Assembly (NCBI GenBank): GCA_903915315.1
Contig: CAIWSO010000185.1
Location: forward strand, 1 to 10,499
Origin: an uncultured Spartobacteria bacterium
GTDB taxonomy: Bacteria; Verrucomicrobiota; Verrucomicrobiia; Chthoniobacterales; Terrimicrobiaceae
Length of the DNA stretch: 10,499 bases
Direction of reading: 5' to 3'
Position 1 is the stretch's first letter. Every line of letters starts with the position of its first letter. Below, one piece after another: positions 1 to 7,492 of this stretch. A program made the position numbers and the translations under genes. The notes below the pieces were generated by a model that saw only the letters and a list, made by a program, of their open reading frames with translations, did no database searches and was not told where the DNA came from.

Positions 1-2
1 CG

Positions 3-290
3 TTCCAGATCGATGGCAATTTCGGTGGCTGCGCCGGCATCGCGGAGATGCTGCTGCAATCGCACGCCGGCGAGATCGAACTCCTGCCCACCCTGCCCAA
101 AGCCTGGCCTCAGGGCAAAGTCACCGGCCTGCGTGCACGCGGCGGCTTCACCGTGGATATCGAATGGAAGGATGGCAAAGTCGTTGCGGCGAATCTTCAC
201 AACATCAACGGCAACCCTTGCTCCGTCAAAATCAACGGCACAACCAAGCCCATCCGCTCCGCCAAAGGCGAAACCACCAAGCTCCTTTAA
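3..290 (+). CDS. GH95-type alpha-L-fucosidase, C-terminal end only
   Basis: This is the last 95 codons of a gene cut by the window edge, read in the frame that starts at base 3. It opens with FQIDGNFGG, then AGIAEMLLQSH, GEIELLPTLPKAWPQGKV and GLRARGGF, which is the conserved end of the GH95 catalytic (alpha/alpha)6 barrel and the start of its closing beta domain. GH95 enzymes are inverting exo-glycosidases, mostly alpha-1,2-L-fucosidases, with some alpha-L-galactosidases. The aspartate of QIDGNFG is probably part of the catalytic network (the Asp766 region of Bifidobacterium AfcA, from memory). The N-terminus is missing, so export cannot be judged, although PVC members are usually secreted. 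The next gene starts 26 bases downstream on the same strand, which suggests an operon. The family call is firm. The substrate is inferred. Confidence 0.9.
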   Translation, partial: FQIDGNFGGCAGIAEMLLQSHAGEIELLPTLPKAWPQGKVTGLRARGGFTVDIEWKDGKVVAANLHNINGNPCSVKINGTTKPIRSAKGETTKLL

Positions 291-316
291 TCCAATCCCC
301 AAAAAACTGTCATACT

Positions 317-3300
317 GTGAAGAAAAACCTCCTCGCCCTCGCGGTCTCTTTGCTGGGTCCGCTGGCCTCGCTCCATGTTTCCGCCGCGAGAGTCGATTCT
401 TCGGGGTTGGCCGAACCCGAAGGCGAACCAAGGCAATACCGTGGCGAGGCCCTGTCGAAAATTGCCATGCCGGTCGGCGGAATCACCGCCGGTCAGCTCT
501 ACTTCCATGGCGATGGCGGCCTGGGCCTATGGGATCTCATGAATGTGCGCTCGTTCGGCGATGCCCGGCTGCTGCGAAAGTTTCCGAACCCCGCCCGAAT
601 GCTCCAACAAGGTTTTGCGGTGCGGGTGTGCGACGAAAGGGGCGCAATGAAAATTTTTCCGCTCACCTTGAAGGACTTTCCACAGACCACCTTCACAGCG
701 GAATACCCGGCAGGGATTGTGAGTTATCAGGCGGACGGGAAACTTCCACTCGAGATCACGCTTGAGGGCATCGCACCGTTCGTGCCGCTTGACGCGGCGG
801 CATCCGGGATTCCTGCCGCCTTCCTGCGCCTCACACTCAAAAACAAAGGCACCGAGGAAATAAAGGGGGACCTTCTCGGCTGGCTCGAAAACGGGGTTGC
901 TATCCACTCGGGTCGCTCCGAGGACGGGGGCCGCACCGCCGCCGTGCGCCGTTTGCCCGGTGCGCTGGCGATCGACTTCGCTGCCATTCCCGCATCCAAC
1001 GGGCAGGTTTCCCCGGTCGAGCCGCCTGTGCTCGTGGCCGATTTTGAAACCACCGACTACATGGGTTGGAAAGCGACGGGCACGGCCTTCGGGATCAGTC
1101 CGACGGCCCTTTCGGCGCTGAAGACTCCGCGCCGGAACGCGAGCGGCAGCGCCTGTGCGAGTTCCTTGCATGCAGGCCCGGAAGCCACCGGTGTGTTGGA
1201 ATCCCCCGAGTTTTCGATCAATCGCGAGATCCTTCGTTTCAAGACCGCCTTGGGTCGTGATGGGGAGAAGATCAAAGTGGAGCTTGTGATCGATGGAAAG
1301 GCCGTCCGCAAAGAGACCGGCCATGGCGGAAAAAGCTTCAAAGGCATCGAATGGAATGTGCGCGATCTGAAGGGAAAATCCGCACGCCTCGTGGTGACCG
1401 ATCAAAGTGCCACGGCGGGAATCCTGCTCGATCAGGTCGAGCTGTGCGATGGCAACCGGCTCGCGCCGCTGAAGGATCGCCCGGATTTTGGCACGATGGC
1501 ATTTCTGCTGCTCGACCCTGCGGCAGATGCCGTTGCACAACCCTCGGTAAGCGGTGACCCGGCGGCGGGCCCATTGCCGGCTCCGGCGGAGATCCCGCTC
1601 GGGGAGTCCCAACTCGGCATGATCACCTCGCCGTTCGCGCTGAAGCCCGGCGAATCGCGCACCGTTACCTTCGCCGTGGCCTGGCATTTTCCCAATCTCA
1701 AACTGGTCGACTGGGGCAAACTCCAGGGAAGCGGGCGTTGGTATGCATCGCAATTTTCCTCTGCTGCCGCCGTGGCGGACAAACTCGCCGAAGACGGATT
1801 GGAGATCGTTCGACGCACGGATCTGTGGAGGAAGACATGGTATGACTCGACGCTACCGCGCTGGGTGCTCGACCGTGCGATCGCCAACCTTTCCACCCTC
1901 GCCACGAACACCTGCTACCGCTTTCAGGACGGGCGGTTTTACGGATTCGAAGGCGCGCACTCCTTCATCGGGACCTGCAACCATGTCTGGCACTACGATG
2001 AGGGAGCCGGGCGCCTTTTCCCGGAACTCGAGATGTCCCTGCGCACTCAAGCTGACTTTGTTCCCGGCGTCGGCATCAAGTCGGATGGCAGCATTCCCAT
2101 GCGCATTGATGGTCAGCCGGGTGCGTTGGATCCCTTGCCCAAGCAGCCCATCCTCTTCGGCCACGGCTATGCACATTGGGCATCCATCGACGGCCAGTGC
2201 GGCATCATCCTCCGCGCGTATCGCAATCACCTCACATCTTCCAATGCCGACTTCGTCAAAAAATATTGGCCGCAGATCAAGCGAGCCACCCAATGGCTTT
2301 TTGCGCAGGACAGTGATGGAGACAATCTCCCCGACCGTGTGACCCACCACACGCTCGATGAGGATATTGCCGGACCCAGCCCGTGGATCTCCAGCCTTTG
2401 GCTCGCCGCGGCGACCGCTTCGGAAAAAATGGCAGGGATCGCCGGCGACGAGGACTTCGCTCAAGAATGCCGGAAGCGCGCGGCCGAGGGACAAAAGAAC
2501 TTTGTCGCCAAGCTTTGGAATGGCGACCGCTTCGTCCACCGCGCGCCCGACTCCGAAAAATGGCGTCCCGGGTCCTACGATGGCAGCCACATCGACCAAG
2601 TGCTTGGCCAGCAGTGGGCCTGGCGCACCGGCCTTGGGCGGATCCTGCCTGAAAAGGAAACCAAGGCCGCGCTGGCCTCGATTTTCCGAAACAATTTTTT
2701 TGAAGATCTCGGTCCGTATTACTCCCAACCCGAAAACAAACCAAGCCGCCCCTTCTCGGTGGCGGGCAATGCCGGAACGGTGATGGCGACCTGGCCCGAG
2801 GGTTCTTACCGTCCCAATGGGAAAATGCCGGGGCACGAATGGAACGCCGGCGCCGCCTTCCATCAGGGCTTCTACAACGAGACGATGAGTGGCTTTGAGC
2901 ATGCGTTCGCTTCTCACCTCATTTACGAGGGCATGGTCGCCGAGGGCCTCGCAGTCGCGCGTGCCGTCCACGATCGGCATCAGCCCGACAGTCCGAAAAA
3001 AGGCAACCCCTTCAATGAACCCGAGGCCGGCAACCACTACGCCCGCGCCATGGCCTCCTATGCTGTTTTCCTTGCCCTGGGCGGCTTTGATTACGACGGC
3101 CCCGCGGGTCACATCGGCTTCGCGCCGAGAATCACCCCGGAAAACTTCAAGACCGCCTTCACCGCCGCCGAGGGCTGGGGCAGTTTTCATCAAAAAGCGG
3201 AAGGCGGAAATTTGAAGGCGGAAATCGCCCTGCAATGGGGCAAGCTCCGCCTGCGCACGATCAGCCTTGCCACGGGTTCAAGACCCCTCTCATCGACCGT

Positions 3301-3427
3301 CGAAGTGAATGGCAAACCGCTTGTTGCGGAACTCACCTTTGCCGACGGCATCTCATCGCTTGTGTTGCCGGAAAGTGTCACCCTTACCGCAAACCAAATC
3401 ATCCAGGTTCAGTTAATCGCCAAGTAA
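317..3427 (+). CDS. Secreted GH116 glycosidase with inserted beta-sandwich-like domain
   Basis: This is a 1036-residue protein. I chose the GTG at 317 because it gives a clean Sec signal peptide (VKKNLLALAVSLL...HVSAA, cleavage near residue 26) and sits 26 bases after the upstream stop. The open frame reaches back to 164, but that part overlaps the upstream gene. The N-terminal GH116 beta-sandwich (GGITAGQLYFHGDGGLGLWD) is followed by the catalytic (alpha/alpha)6 domain (DUF608 type). The probable nucleophile is Glu545 in GFEGAHSFIGTCNHVWHY and the probable acid/base is Asp760 in HIDQVLGQQW, by analogy with TxGBA E441/D593 and human GBA2. Family members are retaining beta-glycosidases (glucosidase, xylosidase, N-acetylglucosaminidase), so the substrate is open. 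Residues about 242-377 (DFETTDYMGW...LLDQVEL) look like an extra sandwich domain inside the N-terminal domain and explain the large size. No Shine-Dalgarno sequence is visible. Confidence 0.92.
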   Translation: MKKNLLALAVSLLGPLASLHVSAARVDSSGLAEPEGEPRQYRGEALSKIAMPVGGITAGQLYFHGDGGLGLWDLMNVRSFGDARLLRKFPNPARMLQQGFAVRVCDERGAMKIFPLTLKDFPQTTFTAEYPAGIVSYQADGKLPLEITLEGIAPFVPLDAAASGIPAAFLRLTLKNKGTEEIKGDLLGWLENGVAIHSGRSEDGGRTAAVRRLPGALAIDFAAIPASNGQVSPVEPPVLVADFETTDYMGWKATGTAFGISPTALSALKTPRRNASGSACASSLHAGPEATGVLESPEFSINREILRFKTALGRDGEKIKVELVIDGKAVRKETGHGGKSFKGIEWNVRDLKGKSARLVVTDQSATAGILLDQVELCDGNRLAPLKDRPDFGTMAFLLLDPAADAVAQPSVSGDPAAGPLPAPAEIPLGESQLGMITSPFALKPGESRTVTFAVAWHFPNLKLVDWGKLQGSGRWYASQFSSAAAVADKLAEDGLEIVRRTDLWRKTWYDSTLPRWVLDRAIANLSTLATNTCYRFQDGRFYGFEGAHSFIGTCNHVWHYDEGAGRLFPELEMSLRTQADFVPGVGIKSDGSIPMRIDGQPGALDPLPKQPILFGHGYAHWASIDGQCGIILRAYRNHLTSSNADFVKKYWPQIKRATQWLFAQDSDGDNLPDRVTHHTLDEDIAGPSPWISSLWLAAATASEKMAGIAGDEDFAQECRKRAAEGQKNFVAKLWNGDRFVHRAPDSEKWRPGSYDGSHIDQVLGQQWAWRTGLGRILPEKETKAALASIFRNNFFEDLGPYYSQPENKPSRPFSVAGNAGTVMATWPEGSYRPNGKMPGHEWNAGAAFHQGFYNETMSGFEHAFASHLIYEGMVAEGLAVARAVHDRHQPDSPKKGNPFNEPEAGNHYARAMASYAVFLALGGFDYDGPAGHIGFAPRITPENFKTAFTAAEGWGSFHQKAEGGNLKAEIALQWGKLRLRTISLATGSRPLSSTVEVNGKPLVAELTFADGISSLVLPESVTLTANQIIQVQLIAK

Positions 3428-3448
3428 AACCCAACCCACCAAACTTCC

Positions 3449-4057
3449 ATGAATCAAAACACCACGCACCACCTAACAGTCAGCCCATCGTTGACCATCT
3501 GCCAAGCCATCAAGACGGTAGTCTTTGCCCTCACACTCTCTCTGGTTCCCACTATGCAAGCCGAGGATTGGAAGGAAACCCTGCAATCGTCCCTGCCTCT
3601 GCTCGGGCACAGGAACTGGATCGTGATCGCCGATTCCGCCTACCCCTTACAGGTGAGTCCCGGAGTCAAGACGATCGATACCGGCGCGACGCAGGAAGAA
3701 GTGACCGCGGCCGTGCTTCAGGCACTGGCCGGAACCAAGCATGTGAAACCGACCATCTATGTGGATCGCGAACTCGAATATGTCCCTGAGAATGACGCTC
3801 CCGGCATCTCGGCCTACCGTGACAAGCTCGCCAAGCTGCTCGCAGGATCTGAAATTTCCAAACTTCCGCATGAACAAATCATCGCGAAACTCGACGAAGC
3901 TGGGAAAACCTTCCATGTCCTCCTGCTGAAGACAAAGATGACGCTTCCCTACACCTCGGTCTTCCTCCAACTCGAGTGCGGCTACTGGAATGCCGCATCC
4001 GAAAAGCGCCTCCGCGCTCTTGTCCCCGCGATCGAGACATCCACTCCGAAACCGTGA
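3449..4057 (+). CDS. Exported RbsD/FucU-like sugar mutarotase-fold protein
   Basis: This is a 202-residue protein starting 21 bases after the GH116 stop, so probably in the same operon. Residues 22-38 form a Sec signal (hydrophobic TVVFALTLSLV, likely cleavage after MQA at 38). The mature part resembles the RbsD/FucU family of pyranase/mutarotases. LLGHRNWIVIADSAYP (51-66) matches the family's LGH...IVIADA..P segment, with His54 in the position of the catalytic histidine and Asp62 in the conserved aspartate position. LPYTSVFLQLECGYW (166-180) matches the terminal PYANIIL..GV strand. RbsD and FucU interconvert anomers or ring forms of ribose and fucose and are normally cytoplasmic decamers of about 140 residues. 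A signal peptide is therefore unusual. Placement beside a fucosidase suggests fucose, but the specificity is inference. The match is by motif and is distant. Confidence 0.72.
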   Translation: MNQNTTHHLTVSPSLTICQAIKTVVFALTLSLVPTMQAEDWKETLQSSLPLLGHRNWIVIADSAYPLQVSPGVKTIDTGATQEEVTAAVLQALAGTKHVKPTIYVDRELEYVPENDAPGISAYRDKLAKLLAGSEISKLPHEQIIAKLDEAGKTFHVLLLKTKMTLPYTSVFLQLECGYWNAASEKRLRALVPAIETSTPKP

Positions 4058-4122
4058 ATCGATCTCGTTTCGCTTTTCACACCACCAAGCCAGATCCATC
4101 AAAAGAGTCTGCATCATAAAAA

Positions 4123-4151
4123 GGGTCAGTCCCACATATCGACATATTTTT
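4123..4151 (+). repeat. Left inverted terminus of the RAYT-derived element
   Basis: The sequence reads GGGTCAGTCCCACATATC, then GACATATTTTT. It is the mirror of the right terminus at 4461-4490, with a 15-base perfect core (GTCAGTCCCACATAT) and a similar T-rich inner flank. It is preceded by an A run (AAAAA), as is the related copy near 10299. Confidence 0.85.
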
Positions 4152-4172
4152 GAATTCTGAGCGGGCTTTGCG

Positions 4173-4467
4173 ATGGGAAGGCAACTGAGGTTGGTGAGGT
4201 TGGAAGACGCGGGAGCGGTTTATCATGTGATGAGCCAGGGGGGATCGGCACGAGGCGATTTTTTTGGACGACAAGGATCGGAGGCGGTTTTTAAAGAAGC
4301 GGAGGAAGGGAGATCTGCTGAAAATGGAATTGGCTGTGGAACTGCGCAAGCAAACGGCGATGACGATGGGGTGGATTGCCAAAGAATTCAATGCTGGCGA
4401 GTCAAATAGTGCTTGGAATGCGATGAGGCGGTTGCGGGACAGAGGTGAAGTCGGAAAAAGAAAATAA
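4173..4467 (+). pseudogene. RAYT (REP-associated tyrosine transposase) remnant, frameshifted and internally deleted
   Basis: From the ATG at 4173, MGRQLRLVRLEDAGAVYHVM matches the RAYT N-terminus (MARPLRIE..GAVYHVM.RG). The frame slips at a run of seven T (4259-4265). In the next frame FLDDKDRRRFLKK continues the N-terminal part, and RRKGDLLKMELAVELRKQTA with MTMGWIAKEFNAGESNSAWN matches the usual RAYT C-terminus (RKGDP.K..LA..LR..T.MT..WIA..L.MG). About 100 or more residues between FLKK and RKGD are missing, including the HUH metal-binding motif and the catalytic tyrosine region, so no active enzyme can be made. Removing one T from the run would join the two frames into a product of about 98 residues ending at the TAA at 4465-4467. 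RAYT proteins act in trans on flanking inverted repeats, which fits the ends seen here. Confidence 0.82.
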
Positions 4468-4490
4468 TATGTGAATATGTGGGACTGACT
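4461..4490 (-). repeat. Right inverted terminus of the RAYT-derived element
   Basis: On the plus strand this reads AAAATAATATGTGAATATG, then TGGGACTGACT. Its reverse complement matches the left terminus at 4123 over GTCAGTCCCACATAT and over the ACATATT that follows. It begins four bases before the end of the transposase remnant's TAA region, which is the close packing expected for a RAYT gene and its flanking repeat. Confidence 0.85.
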
Positions 4491-4555
4491 CCAGCTTGGG
4501 CTTCAGCATGGGGTTGGGCAGTGTTGGTGTTTTTTGTAGGAGAGGTTGGAAAAAC

Positions 4556-6061
4556 TCAGAGTTCGAGGATCGAGAGGTTGCGGAACTCGATGGGGCCGGA
4601 GAAATCCTGCAAGCCGATGCGACCTTTTTTCGGATGGTCTTTGAGGGGATTGGCCGCAGGGTTCGAGGAGCCATCGGGGTTGAGTCTGGCGGTGCTCCAG
4701 GAACGCAGGTTGGCCTCGTTCACTTTCTGCCCGTCGATCACCACCATGATTTCCTGGCCTTGGACAAAAATCGATCCGTTGTGCCATTCGCCGGGTTTAA
4801 TGGCGATCTGGGGCGAGGCTTTTTGGAAGTTGTAGAGGGATCCTGTGACCTCCGCGCCAGCCTCGGTGGCGCCGGCTTGCGAAATTTCCACCTCGATCGC
4901 GTTGCGGAGGCTGTCCGTGGTGTCGGTGCAACGGAGGAACACGCCGCTGTTGGCGTTCTCGCCGGCACGGAATTCGAAGGTCAACGAGTAGTCTCCATAG
5001 TCCTTCTTGGTCCAGAGTGTCGCGCCGGTGCCATTGGCCTTGAGGATGCCATTGGCAACGCTCCAACTTCCGGCGGGGCATTCGGCATTCGAGAGGTCGT
5101 CAGTGAACAAGGGATTCCACTGGGGCACGGCGGGGCCGTCGGCTCCACGGTTGTCGGCCCAGACGCCGTCAACTGACGAGGAAAACCTGGGTGGCGCCAC
5201 GAAGCCGTGCTCGAGTTTTTCCAAAGGGGCATCCATCGCAGATCGGAAGAACTCCGCGCAACGCTGGAGGTCGTCCAAGAGATGATCGCTGTCATTCTCG
5301 TATTCCATGAGGACGACGCCGGCGAATCCCGCCTGACGAATTGCGGCGAGCATCCCGGCGGCATCGCTGACCCCCGTGCCCCAGGGTTGGTCCTTTCCTT
5401 GCTTCGTCCATTCATTCAGGTCCTTGAAATGCACGGTGACGACGCGCGGGAGGGCGAGGCGGAGTTTTTCCAGTGGATTCAATCCCGAGCGGGCCCAGTG
5501 ACCGGTATCGGCGCAAAGTCCGATTTCAGGACCATAGGGTTCGATGGTCTTGAGGAGTGCGACGGGGTCGTAATAGCGCGACGGCAACGGGTGGTTGTGG
5601 ATGGCGACCCGCACCCCCGATTCCTTTGCCATCCTGGCGATGGCGGGGAGCATGTCAGCCGGGGGTTCGGACGAGATCCAGTGGATGCCGAGAGATTTTG
5701 CGAAGGCGAAGAGCTGTTTCCACTCCTCCTCGGTGGCTTGCATGATCACGCCGAAGCCGGAGATCGAGACCTTGTTCTCGGCGAGGATTTTTTTGAGCGC
5801 GGCGAGTTTTTCGGATTCGAGATCGGGCGTGAGATTTCCTTCGATGCCACCGCCCAATTTCTGGCCGGGGTAGGCTTCGATCGTGTGGATGCCGAGTTGC
5901 GAGGCTTTGGCGATGGCTTCCACGAGCGTGAGTTTGCGGAATGTCCAGGTTTGCAGGCCGAGTTCGGGTTTGGTTTCCAGCTTGGGCAGCGGTGGTTGGC
6001 AAGCGGCAAGGAGGAACAGGCACAGGCCAACCAGGGCATTGGAAATGGATGGTTTCTTCAT
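4556..6061 (-). CDS. Lipoprotein: xylose-isomerase-like TIM barrel fused to DUF1080 (3-keto-glycoside hydrolase type)
   Basis: This is a 501-residue protein. The N-terminus has a lipoprotein signal, LVGLCLFLLAAC, with lipobox cysteine 21, so it is membrane-anchored outside the cytoplasm. Residues about 34-280 form an AP-endonuclease-2/sugar isomerase-epimerase TIM barrel. Plausible metal and active-site residues are Glu132 (SSEPP), His155/His157 (IHNHP), Asp185 (CADTGHW), His211 (VHFKD) and Glu253 (LMEYE). Residues about 315-501 form a DUF1080/PF06439 domain of concanavalin-like fold (WNPLFTDDLSNA, WTKKDYGDYSLTFEF, ANSGVFLR, GRIGLQDF..PIEFRNL). PF06439 members hydrolyse 3-keto-disaccharides, and related TIM-barrel enzymes act on 3-keto glycosides, so the fusion may combine two steps (inference). 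It starts 12 bases after the oxidoreductase stop and is the last gene of the operon. No Shine-Dalgarno sequence is seen. Confidence 0.88.
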   Translation of the reverse strand: MKKPSISNALVGLCLFLLAACQPPLPKLETKPELGLQTWTFRKLTLVEAIAKASQLGIHTIEAYPGQKLGGGIEGNLTPDLESEKLAALKKILAENKVSISGFGVIMQATEEEWKQLFAFAKSLGIHWISSEPPADMLPAIARMAKESGVRVAIHNHPLPSRYYDPVALLKTIEPYGPEIGLCADTGHWARSGLNPLEKLRLALPRVVTVHFKDLNEWTKQGKDQPWGTGVSDAAGMLAAIRQAGFAGVVLMEYENDSDHLLDDLQRCAEFFRSAMDAPLEKLEHGFVAPPRFSSSVDGVWADNRGADGPAVPQWNPLFTDDLSNAECPAGSWSVANGILKANGTGATLWTKKDYGDYSLTFEFRAGENANSGVFLRCTDTTDSLRNAIEVEISQAGATEAGAEVTGSLYNFQKASPQIAIKPGEWHNGSIFVQGQEIMVVIDGQKVNEANLRSWSTARLNPDGSSNPAANPLKDHPKKGRIGLQDFSGPIEFRNLSILEL

Positions 6062-6073
6062 GTCAGGGAGTTC

Positions 6074-7456
6074 TTAGAAAAGGCGGTAGGTTTTGTTGAT
6101 GAGGCGGTCAGCATCCGGATCGCCGATGCAGATGCCGGCCACCGGGTCGTATTGGATCTGCCGGCCCATGCGGATCGCGAGGTTGCCGGCGAGGACGAAT
6201 TCGGTGAGGGACGACGAGTAGTCCACAATGTCCGAACCGGGTTTAGGTCCACCCTTGCAGGCAGTGACCCACTCCATGCGGGCGTTGCCGCCCGGCACGC
6301 GCGCGATGGTTTTTTCTGGGCGGTCGCGGAAGGCTTTCATGGTGGAGTCGGGCAGGAGGCGAGGGGACTCCGAATAGTCGCCGGTGGTCATGAGCAGCCC
6401 CTTGTCGCCATAGTAGAGCACGCCCTGATTCGGCATCGGTGAGTCTCCGAGTTCCTTGGGTTTGGGAGGAAGAACGCCGCCATCGAACCAAGACAGCGTC
6501 ACCGGCGGCAGGTCGCCCCGTTGCGGAAAATCATAACGGACAACCGACCAATTCGGCGCGCTGACTTGGGTGGCGCCTTCGGATTCCGCGGAGACTTGGA
6601 AGGTTCCGCGCAGGTTGAGGGTCCAAAACGCGGCATCCATGACATGGCATCCCATATCGCCAAGGGCTCCGCAGCCGTAGTCCCACCACGAACGCCAGGC
6701 GAATGGCAGGTAGGCCTTGTTGTAGGGGCGCTCGGGAGCCACACCCTGCCAGAGGTTCCAACTCAGCGTCGCGGGAATCGTGTCCGGAGGCGTTGGCAGA
6801 TTCAGTCCCTGGGGCCAGATCGGGCGGTTGGTCCAGAAGTGGACCTTGCGCACGGGGCCGATCACACCGGCCTCGATCCATTCCTTGACCAAGCGGGTGG
6901 TCTCATTCGCATGGCCATGGTTTCCCATTTGGGTGACGACTCCCGCCTTGCGGGCGGCCTCGCGGAGAAGTCGCGCCTCGCCGATCGTGTGCGTGAGCGG
7001 CTTTTCCACATAGATGTGCTTGCCGTATTCGAGCGCCATCATGGCGGCGGGGAAGTGGGTGTGGTCCGGCGTGGCGATGAGAACCGCATCGATCTGGTCA
7101 CCCATCTCCCGGAGCATCCGGCGGTAGTCCTGATAGCGGGCCGCGTTCGGCCACATGGCAAACGACTTCGCAGCACGGGAAAAATCGACATCGCACAGCG
7201 CGACGATGTCCTCGGAGGCCATGATTTTGAGGTCCCCAAGCGCCTGGCCGGCGGCTCCGATCGAGGCGATGCGGAGTTTTTTCGAGGGATCGATCAGGTT
7301 TTTGAAACCGCTTTCAGCCGCTGTCTGGGCGGAAAGCGACTTGAAATCCATCCCGCCAAGAAGCGCGGCAGCTGCGGCAGTTTGGAGAAATTTGCGGCGG
7401 GACATGCCATCGGACACCAGACTCTTCAGGAAAAGGTTGGGATCGGGATTTTTCAT
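6074..7456 (-). CDS. Tat-exported Gfo/Idh/MocA family oxidoreductase
   Basis: With the ATG at 7456 this is a 460-residue NAD(P)-dependent sugar oxidoreductase. SRRKFLQTAAAAALLGG (residues 19-35) is a twin-arginine signal, so the protein would be exported folded with its cofactor, as in Zymomonas glucose-fructose oxidoreductase. The Rossmann motif is IGAAGQA (66-72). Asp89 of CDVD is in the ribose-binding region. EKPLTHT (151-157) holds the family's catalytic lysine (Lys152). GALGDMGCHVMD (263-274) supplies the usual Asp267/His271 pair. Other starts are possible: TTG at 7483, nine bases after the upstream stop, or ATG at 7405, directly before the twin-arginine motif. It lies between two DUF1080-containing genes, which points to C3 oxidation of a glycoside as its job. 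The substrate is not readable from the sequence. Confidence 0.9.
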   Translation of the reverse strand: MKNPDPNLFLKSLVSDGMSRRKFLQTAAAAALLGGMDFKSLSAQTAAESGFKNLIDPSKKLRIASIGAAGQALGDLKIMASEDIVALCDVDFSRAAKSFAMWPNAARYQDYRRMLREMGDQIDAVLIATPDHTHFPAAMMALEYGKHIYVEKPLTHTIGEARLLREAARKAGVVTQMGNHGHANETTRLVKEWIEAGVIGPVRKVHFWTNRPIWPQGLNLPTPPDTIPATLSWNLWQGVAPERPYNKAYLPFAWRSWWDYGCGALGDMGCHVMDAAFWTLNLRGTFQVSAESEGATQVSAPNWSVVRYDFPQRGDLPPVTLSWFDGGVLPPKPKELGDSPMPNQGVLYYGDKGLLMTTGDYSESPRLLPDSTMKAFRDRPEKTIARVPGGNARMEWVTACKGGPKPGSDIVDYSSSLTEFVLAGNLAIRMGRQIQYDPVAGICIGDPDADRLINKTYRLF

Positions 7457-7492
7457 GGAATGGGAAATGGGAATTCGAAACAAGGGTCAGGC

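Larger units (their letters stand above)
4123..4492 (+). mobile_element. Miniature RAYT-derived element with inverted termini
   Basis: A segment of about 370 bases lies between two convergent operons and is bounded by inverted repeats. The left end is GGGTCAGTCCCACATAT at 4123. The right end reads ATATGTGGGACTGACT up to 4490, whose reverse complement gives AGTCAGTCCCACATAT. The similarity continues inward as (T/C)(C/G)ACATATT followed by a T-rich run. Between the ends is a collapsed transposase reading frame of the RAYT (IS200-like Y1) type. The transposase core is deleted, so any movement would need an enzyme encoded elsewhere. Further copies of the terminal sequence occur at 8257, 10299 and 10482, so the end is a dispersed repeat. 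Confidence 0.8.

Noticed and set aside
164..316. Upstream extension of the GH116 frame to an ATG at 164
   Set aside because: It overlaps the conserved GH95 coding end in another frame, has a low-complexity Gln/His/Arg-rich translation, and would bury the signal peptide that begins at 317.
527..1753. 408-codon open frame on the minus strand inside the GH116 N-terminal half
   Set aside because: It is a mirror of the real GH116 reading frame with no recognisable motif or export signal.
1853..3235. 460-codon open frame on the minus strand inside GH116
   Set aside because: It is antisense to a gene with clear domains and catalytic motifs, it shows no recognisable domain, and its length follows from GC-rich codons on the opposite strand.
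4058..4122. Rho-independent terminator between the convergent operons
   Set aside because: I found no stable stem followed by a T run in this stretch. The T-rich part at 4147-4151 belongs to the element terminus.
5207..6442. 411-codon plus-strand frame across the lipoprotein and oxidoreductase genes
   Set aside because: It runs antisense across two genuine genes and their junction and has an unfamiliar Gly/Asp/Glu-rich composition.
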